64,000 nt of DNA from Capitulum mitella (Eukaryota; Arthropoda; Thecostraca; Pollicipedomorpha; Pollicipedidae), in contig CP099848.1 of the NCBI GenBank assembly GCA_030062745.1, positions 959,501 to 1,023,500 on the forward strand, read 5' to 3'. A program made the position numbers and the translations under genes. Below the pieces are notes generated by a model. That model was not told the origin of the DNA and did not search any database. It saw only the letters and a program-made list of their open reading frames with translations. This document shows, one piece after another, positions 37,363 through 48,600 of this stretch; positions within the stretch are counted from its first letter, which is position 1, and each line of letters starts with the position of its first letter.

Positions 37363-39591
37363 TTAGCTTACCGCGACATGGCGACGAAGGTTTGAATTAT
37401 TCCGTCATCGACAGTTCTTCTGGACGTTTGGATATTTGCAGCACTGGAGTGTTAAAGTCTTGTTCATATCTAACCTTAGTAACGGCGACAAGACTCATTC
37501 CTGATTTACAAAAAAAATGACAAATAATTTCAGGCACGTGACGAACTTTTTTGGACAGGATGCTTTTCTTTGGCTCATTAGCATCATTTACCAACTGTGT
37601 ATGATAATAATTGTAAATGGCAATAACAGTAAGCTTTCTAACTGCAACGCCCGAACACTACGATCGGGCGTGCCATAAGACCATGTATGGATGAACCACC
37701 GCCAGCACTTTGTCTACTGTTCTTGAATTTCTCATAGCAAAAGATGCTAAAATCAATCCGAAAAGCCTGAAGACATTGTTAGCCATGCTCTGCCTTCTTA
37801 CACCCACTTCCTCATGGACACAAGTCATCGAACATGGTATATTATGTGATAACTCCAAGCCAACAACGAAATCAATGCAAGAACTTCACAAGCGATTCCT
37901 CCCGCTTGCAATAATAAGGATCGGAACAAAAAATACTACTGGTAACAGCTCACATTTCGCTTGATGACGAGCTGCGACAAAGAAATAGCTTCCAATCAAC
38001 CGTTCTCTACACAAACTGAGCCTACTTGTCAAAAATTTAGATTGATAAATTAACTTAATAGGCTAACAAATGTGTCCGCATTACAACTGCCAATCTCGAA
38101 GCAATGCCGATCCAGCAACGCAAGAGATGTCCCATGCATTCAAGGACAGACGGAATTTTGAACACACAGTCCCATCGTTTACACGCGGCAAAGCAAGGCC
38201 GGCTCCGGAGATCGGCAGCGCACGACACAGGCGTTCCTCTCGGGCATCGGGGTATACGTAGTAGATAGTATCCGTAGTAAAGACGCCTCTCTTTGGCTTC
38301 ACTGTGCTGCGAGGCAGGGTTACGGAGTCCGACAAACGACAGAGTTCGCACAGAATAGTGAAGGGTATCGTACACAAGGGCTGTGGCTGCTGACGACAGT
38401 AAAAGGTAACGACACAGGGCGCACGCCGTCTTGAAGTTTGATGCGGACACAAAAGTCATGTCACTGACCAGAATCACTCGCGCTTCGCGTCCCGCCGTTT
38501 CACAACAGGAAAACTGCAGCCTCCTGAAAATGTGCCAGTGCGGACAACGTCAGAATCAACATTACGGGGGATCGTTAGGGCGTATTTGATCTGGGCAGAA
38601 TTGCGTGGAACCTTAAACAGTACAATTCTTTCATGCCATGGGCTGGCTTCACGACTGAAAAATGTTTTCGAGGTTGACCAAGAGAAAATGCGCGAACTGA
38701 ATAGTTTTCTATAGTACAAGATAACGATGCGCTCAATAAATGGAGCTTTCCATTGTCAGTGGCGTAGCTACACGGTATAAGATTAGGTACCGCCTGCCGT
38801 ACATGACGAAGAAAACAGGCTGTTGTGACTCATCAGACGCTACAGCGTCGCCAGGGATGTTCCCGGCACGGAAACCTGCAGCAAACGGCCTAATCTACAA
38901 GAGGCAACTTCAGACGAGAAATGGCTCCGGCCAACAGTCCGCAATCCGGGCACTTTGGCTTCCTCGGAAAACGGGACTAAGTGGCACGAGGTTTTCCGTA
39001 GCCCATTTCAGGCCAGCGTCCGGACAGAGTTCGCACACACGTCGCACCGGCATTGGGACGCACGGGTCACGTGACCCCCGAACATCCATCACTGTCATGC
39101 CACTAAGGCGACGCAGGGGCTATCACTGGTCACCCCATCCCCAACCTGACACGGGACTGCAAGAGCTAGGACTAGTTAGACTGCTGATGCCTACTTACGA
39201 GCACCGCACCGCTACCGAACTCCTCGCAATTCACAGCACTGACCGCCCATCGCTGGCCACTCGCGGCGCCGGCAGCCACAACGGTTATCCACAACCGTCG
39301 AATACAAATTAGCCTGGAACTTACGTTAAGCCAGAAGCCGCACAGCCAGCCCACCGCTGACATTCAACTGCACAGCGGGCCCCGCCGTCAACTGCAAGTC
39401 CCACAGTGAGGTCCACCGTCACACCAGCGCGCGACCCGAGCCACTTTTAGTGGACAAGTTCACACTCCGCAGGAACACGCCGCAGACCCTCAAACGAGCC
39501 CCCGAGAGCATCGCGCCGGACCCCGGAGTGCTCCGGAGTTGGGCGGCTCCTCCTCGGGCGGCGCAGCGCCTCCTCCTCCGGCCGGCTCGCC
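37363..39591. other. Intergenic interval between CFAP61 and LMBRD1
   Basis: This 2.2-kb interval contains the CFAP61 upstream region and the LMBRD1 3' region. No supportable coding exon was seen. I found no AATAAA on the minus strand shortly after the LMBRD1 stop codon, so its poly(A) site is unresolved. Confidence 0.6.
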
Positions 39592-39693
39592 TCAGGCGTC
39601 CACGGCGTCCAGCAGGCGGTCGTGCTCCGAGGCCTCGCCCCCGGCGCGGGGACGGCGCCGCCACAGCGCGACGAAGAACCCGGCCACCACCGA
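39592..39693 (-). CDS. LMBRD1: LMBRD1 exon 10 (terminal)
   Basis: This exon encodes SVVAGFFVALWRRRPRAGGE, then ASEHDRLLDAVDA and a TGA at 39592-39594. It corresponds to the end of the last helix and the short cytosolic tail of LMBD1. EHDRLL fits the acidic dileucine pattern. The acceptor is gtgttgccgcag, the edge copy of a 58-bp tandem array. Confidence 0.87.
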   Translation of the reverse strand, partial: SVVAGFFVALWRRRPRAGGEASEHDRLLDAVDA

Positions 39694-42600
39694 CTGCGGC
39701 AACACACGGCACGTCAGCGCCGCCGACAGGTGGCAGCACGGCCACCACCGACTGCGGCAACACACGGCACGTCAGCGCCGCCGACAGGTGGCAGCACGGC
39801 CACCACCGACTGCGGCAACACACGGCACGTCAGCGCCGCCGACAGGTGGCAGCACGGCCACCACCGACTGCGGCAACACACGGCACGTCAGCGCCGCCGA
39901 CAGGTGGCAGCACGGCCACCACCGACTGCGGCAACAAACAGCACAACAGAGCCGCCACAGACTACAACAGCGGCGGGAGACGTCAGAACGGCCAACAAGA
40001 GACAGCAGAGACGACACACACCAGACGGCGCTGCTGGAGGACGGACAGCGTGGGGTCCCTGGCTCTAAACTGGCCACTGTGAGTAAATTCCGCGACTCCT
40101 AACGCACCTCTTGCACAAAACTTGCTGCTAAAATCAGATAAAAAGACAAAATCGTCTTTTCCGACGACAAAAAAGGGCAGATCGGCATGTTTCACTCGTC
40201 TACTACATGGCCTGCACAGTTCTTAGCACATAATTCTCTGAGGCACCTCTACCTGGGGGTACGATTATTTTGCCACAACTTACCACAGAAAACCATTCCA
40301 GCTTACTTCAAGCAAACGGACACCATGAATCCCCCCCGGAACACATGGCGTTTTCGCAACTGTTTTCCATGCCACGGCGGCAAGATCATTCGCCTGCTCC
40401 TGCATCTTATCGCAGGGTCGCCCGTGCCGACCGACAACGGGGTCTTCACTCACCGCCAGGAACATCCAGGTGGCCCAGTAGAAGACGGCGCCGAAGATCC
40501 AGGCCTTGTAGGAGAAACGGAGCAGCAGCAGTGCCATCCGGCTGAGCACACATTCTCCGGCCGGCGCCAGCGTGGAGCAGGGCAACACCTGCACGGCACC
40601 GGCACACAGTCGTGTGACCAGCAGGGCAACACCTGCACGGCACCGGCACACAGTCGTGTGACCAGCAGGGCAACACCTGCCCGGCACCGGCACACAGTCG
40701 TGTGACCAGCAGGGCAACACCTGCACGGCACCGGGACACAGTCGTGTAACCAGCAGGGCAACACCTGCACGGCACCGGGACACAGTCGTGTAACCAGCAG
40801 GGCAACACCTGCACGGCACCGGGACACAGTCGTGTGACCAGCAGGGCAACACCTGCACGGCACACAGTCGTGTAACCAGCAGGGCAACACCTGCACGGCA
40901 CCGGCACACAGTCGTGTGACCAGCAGGGCAACACCTGCACGGCACCGGGACACAGTCGTGTGACCAGCAGGGCAACACCTGCACGGCACCGGGACACAGT
41001 CGTGTGACCAGCAGGGCAACACCTGCACGGCACCGGCACACAGTCCAGGGCACACCTGCACGGCACCGGCACACAGTCGTTGACCAGCATGGCACCGGGA
41101 CACAGTCGTGTGACCAGCAGGGCAACACCTGCACGGCACCGGGACACAGTCGTGTGACCAGCAGGGCAACACCTGCACGGCACCGGCACACAGTCGTGTG
41201 ACCAGCAGGGCAACACCTGCACGGCACCGGGACACAGTCGTGTGACCAGCAGGGCAACACCTGTACCGCAGTCGTGACCACCGGCACAAGCAGTCGTGTG
41301 ACCAGCAGGGCAACACCTGCACGGCACCGGCACACAGTCGTGTGACCAGCAGGGCAACACCTGCACGGCACCGGGACACAGTCGTGTGACCAGCAGGGCA
41401 ACACCTGCACGGCACCGGCACACAGTCGTGTGACCAGCAGGGCAACACCTGCACGGCACCGGCACACAGTCGTGTGACCAGCAGGGCAACACCTGCACGG
41501 CACCGGGACACAGTCGTGTGACCAGCGGGGTCACATCCCGCACCGGCACACAGTCGTGTAACCAGCGGGGCAACACCTGCACGGCACCGGGACACAGTCG
41601 TGTGACCAGCGGGGCAACACCTGCACGGCACCGGGACACAGTCGTGTGACCAGCGGGGCCACATCCCGCACCGGCAGGCAGTCGTGTAACCAGCAGGGTC
41701 ACATCCCATACCGGCAGACAGTCGTCACAGTACCGGGGCCACACCCCAAAACGGCACACAGCCGTGTAACCAGCAGGGCCACATCCCGCATCGGCACACA
41801 GTCGTGTAACCAGCGGGGCCACATCCCGCACCGGCACACAGTCGCGTAACCAACAGGGCCACATCCCGCTCCAGCACACAGTCGTGTAACCAGCAGGGTC
41901 ACATCCCATACCGGCAGACAGTCGTCACAGTACCGGGGCCACACCCCAAAACGGCACACAGCCGTGTAACCAGCAGGGTCACATCCCATACCGGCAGACA
42001 GTCGTCACAGTACCGGGGCCACACCCCAAAACGGCACACAGCCGTGTAACCAGCAGGGCCACATCCCGCATCGGCACACAGTCGTGTAACCAGTGGGGCC
42101 ACATCCCGCTCCAGCACACAGTCGTGTAACCAGCAGGGTCACATCCCATACCGGCAGACGGTCGTCTCAACAGCAGTCACATCGCAGACAGTCGTCACAG
42201 CAGCGGAGCCACACTACCCACAGGAACTGAACTTCCCGCTTCTGGTGCGTCAGAACGAAGGCTCCTCTGTCAGCGCCTGACTTCCCTCAAGCGTTTGCAA
42301 TGCCACTAACAGCGATAAAACAGGCGATCCCCAGACAAGAACAACGGCCACAAATTAGTACGTTAGCGAAAATAAAAGCAGCGATATTTACAAACTACAG
42401 ACCCGCCGCAGCCCCACAACCTAACCACAACTGACTTACGAATTCGCAGATTCCTAGAAAAAACTATGACGGTAAGTTGCTCGATGACTAAGTTAGAACT
42501 AAACATTTTGATAAGCAGCGAAATCCAATACCAGAAAGCTCTCTGTGTTCGCGGAACACAGACAGCATGCAGAGGCGCATGCAAAACCATCAGCCTGCAG

Positions 42601-45600
42601 TACTGTTCGCTTCCAGCGCCTGCTGCCGCGTTGACTCGCAGCAACCGGCCAAGTCATCACCGCATGCAGGCACGTCGGCGGCATTCCAGAGCGAACCCAC
42701 CCATCGGCGGCCGGCACGCCAGCATTGGTGCACCCACCTCGTATTTGACGCTGCTATTCTGGACGGTGCCGCGCGCATAGCGCTGATCGCCGTACATGGT
42801 GTAGTGCGGCGCCACGGAGAGGAGCAGCACGTTCAGCGCCAGCAGCACGTACACCAGGCTGAGCACCAACAGGACCAGACCGTGCGGCCGTGTACGGCCC
42901 GGCCGCACAGAGTACAGCTGCAGCAGAACAGTCAGACATCAGAGGGCCGACACAGAGTACAGCTGCAGCAGAACAGTCAGACACCACACGGCCGACACGG
43001 AGTACAGCTGCAGCAGAACAGCCAGACACCAGAAGGGCCGACAAAGAGTACAGCTGCAGAAGAACGGTCAGACATCAGACACTAGAGAGCCTACACAGAG
43101 TACAGCTGCAGCAGAACAGTCAGACACCAGACATCATAGGGCTAATACAAAGTACAGCTGCAGCACAACAATCAGACACCACACATTAGAGGACGGACAT
43201 TCAGACAGCAGAATACTCAGGCGGCGGAACACTCAGCACAAAGCAGAACAGTCAGACACCAGACATCAGAGGGCGGGCACACCTGTTGCAGCCGTAAAGA
43301 CACCATCACACATTAGACATCAGCGAGCCGACATAGAGTAAAGCTGCAGCTGTACAGGCACCGTCAAACATTAGCATCAGACGTCCATTAAACAGAAGTT
43401 TCCCTTCGGTACTGAGTGTTGGGTATTGGGTATTCGGTATTAAGTGAGGTGTGCTCGGAAGTTGCCTGGGCTTGATGGAACACACACGTGACGTTCCTCG
43501 AATACGTAACAAGCAGCAATATTTGGCATATGAGCAAATGATATTTCAGTTAGACGACGCCAAAAATGAGTAAAAGAGGCACAAAAGATGCATTGGTTTG
43601 GTATCTACATGTCACCATTACTACGTCGTCGGAAATGCCTTGAGCCTCCTAAGCCACCGTGAAATCTCGCAGCCTCCTGTGCATCAAGTTTTCCTCCAGC
43701 CTACCTTGATGGCGAATACACGGATGCCGATGTCCTGGATGCAGCTGACGGTGGCACCGAACAGGGTGAAGATGAGCAACAGGTACAGGATGTAGTCGAG
43801 CGGGTACAGCCGGTCCGTCTGAGCCAGCAGCCAGTCCATCGGGTTGGGCAGCTGGCGTTCGGGCAGAATGTAGCCCGACTTCATGCCCAGCGAATGCAGC
43901 GCCTTGTCGATGCTGCGTTGTCGGTTTCGGACGTCAGTCGCCATCACAGCCTCGGTTCAGAGCCTCTCACCAGACGCAACGAAACAAACTCCTGATAATG
44001 GCCTCAGCAAAGCCATTAAAGTCATGGTTTAAAGCCACGATAAAGATTATCCCAAGCAAAGTTAAGAATGTAGAAAAACCGACTTTGTATTTTTCGCTAT
44101 TGTTACGCTGCAAACATTTGGTGACCAGCACGAATAAGAAAACTGAATAACCAACCACCACTTCATGCCATGCTACACCTGTCACGAACAAAACCCGCAC
44201 TACGGTTTTGGCTGTCTCGGCTTTCACTCCTACCGGGCGTGGTGTCCTGGTTCCCGACTCACTTGCTCAGCAGGAGGGCGGTGAACGTGAGGGCGCCGAC
44301 GAAGGCGACCGTCACGCCCAGACACACCTCGCACGGACGCAGCACGCCGCTGCACCTGTCCACCGGGCAAACGGCGCCCGTCACGGCCGCGCGCCACGTC
44401 AACAGCGTATCACGTAACGCCGGGGACCGTCACAGGCAGGCGCTGCACGGCCAGACGACGCTGCCAATGACCCTTAGAGATATGTTTCAACATCCTCTTG
44501 CTGACAATGTACCGTACCTGCTTACGCCCCTATTTTGGACAACTTGATATGTACATCGGCCAACCCTTTGTGCCATCAGCCATCACAGCACGCCCAAAGC
44601 AACTTACGTCCACTGCGGTCATCCGGCAATAACGACGGACCAAGAAAGCACACGGTGGTGGGTTCCGCTCATCAAACGACTCGGATGCGCGCAGACGAAG
44701 GAAGTGCATAAAGGAAATCGGTCACCACGTTCATCCAAACGTCTATAGACAGATGTACAGGAGAGTGAGACCAGGTCACCCGGTGACCCACTCTCTACAG
44801 CCAGAGGCACGGGAGGGAGGGATCCTGTCACCTGGAGACCCACACGTCTACAGCCAGAGGTACAGGAGGGAGGGATCCTGTCACCTGGAGACCCACACGT
44901 CTACAGATAACAGTAGAGGCGGGAGGGGCCCGCTCACCTGTTGGGCCAGGCGCCGACAGCGTCGGTGAGCTCCTGTTCGCGGCGCGCCAGCAGGGCCTCC
45001 TCCCGCTCCAGTTCGGCCAGCCGGTCGGCCTGCCACGACGGAAAGGTGGAGTAGTTGGCCTGTCGACACAACGGACGGCCGGCTCGTCATGCGGCGAGCG
45101 CGCACCGACGTGCTGAACGCGCGTCCGGCCACCTCTCGTCCCGATTTCCGCCAGGAACGTACCAGGAGCAAAAACAACGGCCAGAACCACACATAAAACA
45201 CGGAAACAAATGCGCACCACAGGCTGGCTGCAACGGCCAGTGCTGGACACTTGTGTCCGTTTCATTTTTCGTGTTTTTTGCGGAGACGCAGGCCTGCGCT
45301 ACCGGGACGACGACCTCAGGTGGAGAGCCACAGAGGGGCAGGCAGATCATCTCCAGCCGACGGCAGGGACAAACCAGCTGATGATCGGTGGGTATCAGCA
45401 GTTGACAAGAGGGACAAACCAGCTGACTTGTGAAGACTGCTCATCCAACAAACAAAGCTTTAAGTAACAAAACTCAGGCGCACACTGCATTTTTGCCAAA
45501 CGTCCGGGACCTGTCGGACCACGGGAGGAAAACCGTGGTATATTCGGCTCGGTGGCGTTCCAAAGTAGGTCAGCTGTCTCCGATTTGAGCGGCGATTTTA

Positions 45601-48600
45601 CTGAGACCAGCACGGAAGCACACACGCAGCACTCATCGACATAACCGCACACACGGCCTCACACCAAGGAATAAACTAACCAGAAGACAGGCTCCAGCCC
45701 CACTTCACGTGACCACGCGGCGACTGCGAATGTTTATATAAACATGCAGCTCTGGAGAAGAAGAAAACAAAGGAACGCAAAAAAAAGACAGCATCGCTGT
45801 TGATTTCGTCTCGACCATTCCGACTACTCCCAAAGGTCCCTGAAAGGCTCAGTACAAAGTTGGCTCACCACTGGCCCATAGTACCGGTCCGCCCACGGAA
45901 CTCCCCCAGTCGTGACGGCGGGGGGGGGGGGGCGAAGCTGGGTGCGATAGCCACTCTGTGGTTGCCGAATACCGTCAGAGGTTAATATTTGGCAACCGTC
46001 ATTGCTAGTGCAGCTGAGTTCATGACCATGATCAAAATACCACCTCAAAGGCAACCCTTCGAACCTGTGTTCGCCAGTGCTCATTTATTACATCATAGAT
46101 GACCAATGGCAGGCTGTGTCCGAACAATCACCGACTGAAATATTCGGGATGAGTTTAGTCAATTAGCTATTATATGATACGTCTGGTGTTTATGCATCAC
46201 GGCCAGACAGTTACTGCGGATTAAACACCAAACTGTGAGACGTTCACCTGAACAGCCAACTCGACTAGCTACTGTGACGAGAAAACAGGTAAACTGCTTC
46301 CCTGGCGAGAAAATGCCCAGTAAGGAACATGGCGCTGATGTAGAATGGTCAACTTGCGCGCAGCTATACGTCTTACGTTTGTAAGCAGCCATACGTTTTA
46401 CTCTTGAGTGTGTCCTGTCCGTATGCACTGAAACCAAATGATGTTAAATGCGTTCTATGACATATTTCCTGCATAAAACACAGACTGTATTTCCACGTCA
46501 ACTTACGGCGCTTGAAATTTTCTCTTGCCATGCCGCAATGCTCCAAATCATTGCTGGTATTCGCTGGTTAATTTATTCAGTTTTTCAAATCTGTGTACAA
46601 TCATTCCGGCACCCGCCATGCCCCAAATTACTCCTTGTATTGTTTAAATCATCTACTTTTCGAATGATTCTTTAGGATCATTCCAGTGCATATTTGTAAA
46701 TTATGGCAGATGGGCCACCGGCATTCAACCATTTACGACTCATGTGAACGAATAAAAACAGCAGTTACGTCGTGCAAAACACTACAGGTTATCCAATCAG
46801 CATATCGCATGTCGTAACTTTGTTCCATACACTGCTGTGAAATCGTACTGCGTCGCTTGTGATGCGGTAGAGGTGACGATTACCTGCTGATGATGCTGAT
46901 GATTAGGTGATGATACCTAAGCCAAGAGCTATCGTATCCCAGCATACGTATCTTACAGCGATATATATATGGGATCAATGAGAAAACCGCCTAGGAACAA
47001 TCTAGAAGGTAGCAAGCTCCAGGGTGAGCTCCACACGACCAAGAAACGTTGTTCAAGATTACTCAAGAACCTATTTCTCTGAAGCACCTTGCCGCCTTGG
47101 ATAAAAAATGGGTCATGAGTCATCTACGTAAATTTGCCGTTCATTCACTCAAGTTTACCAAATCTCAAGAGTCTTGACACAGATAACCTGAGACAGGCAC
47201 CACTTCAAGTGGCAAAAATGCGAGGGCGTGTTTCAGATTTAGGACAAATGAAGTCACAGCCATTGGTCGACTTCCGAATTCCGTCCAGCCTTACCTGTCA
47301 CACAGAGCACTGACCGCCGCCAAGTACGCAGAGGAGTGCAGCGGACGCAAGGCAGCTACACAAAACCACAATAGCGTTTCGCCCATCACTATCGCGGCCT
47401 CGTGCGTTGTAAACTGGCCCCGACACCGGCCAGGCGTTACCAGCTGGCCGGCCGGCCGGCCAGAGGCCCCGCGCGTCCCACCTGGTCGCGCAGGGTGTTG
47501 ATGTTGACCTGCAGCCGGCGGCGCTCCTGGCGCACGTCCTCGCGCTGCTCCTGGACGCTCTCCTGGCCGCGCAGGAGGCGGATCGGCCACAGCGACAGGC
47601 CCAGGCCCGTGTAGCCGACCAGGGCGCACATGCCGACCAGGCTCAGAGAGTAGAGCAGGATCGAGACCACGTCCTCACCCGCTGCCGGGCGCCGTGGATA
47701 ACGATCAAAGGCGCGCACGCAGAGGGAAACGATTCATGGAGGGATGAAAAGAGGATAGCACAACATAACACAACAAAACATGGCATAACATAACATAACA
47801 TAACATAAAGATGCTGGTTGAAGGCGCACACGACGTGGAAGCAGCGCAAAATGCCAGGAACCGGGAATGCGGGCAGGGACAGGATGGACGATGCACTTCT
47901 CGATGGCGTGTGAATATCAATACTGCGCAAAAAGAGGTCGGTAAACTTCTACACGGTATGCCATTATCAAATACTTCGCAACGTAACCCAGCAGCGCACA
48001 AAATAAGCTTCGACCGGCGAATAACAGTACACGGTAAGCGTAGCCACATTCGGAAAAACAGACGGAAGATGGCAGAATGACTTATCGCATTGCGATGCGA
48101 TACCGTTGCCGAATGACCCAGCTAGCTGAGCTGTCGCAACCCAGTCCCGCAAAGTCTGACGCCGTTCTATACCTTGGCGCAAGCATTCCTCATGCGCAGT
48201 AGATCTACTATGACCTCGGGACATGATGACCGAAACAGAAACGCTTCCGCGACTCACGCCAAACCGGTCGCCGTAACGGTCACATCGCTCCGCCCGGAGC
48301 ACACACGTGTGTCCCGAGAGCTCCGCCCGGAGCACACACGTGTGTCCCGAGAGCTCCGCCCGGAACACACACGCGTCGAGAGCTCCGCCCGGAGCACACA
48401 CGTGTGTCCCGAGAGCTCCGCCCGGAGCACACACGTGTCGAGAGCTCCGCCCGGAGCACACACGTGTCGAGAGCTCCGCCCGGAGCACACACGTGTCGAG
48501 AGCTCCGCCCGGAGCACACACGTGTCGAGAGCTCCGCCCGGAGCACACACGTGTGTCCCGAGAGCTCCGCCCGCCCACGGCCTGAACACCGGAGCCGGCC

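Noticed and set aside
40446..41909. Cys/Val/Pro-rich minus-strand open frame of 487 codons
   Set aside because: It is a translation of the 44-bp tandem array. All three minus frames are open because the unit lacks stops, so length is no evidence of a gene. Only the exon 9 part is real.
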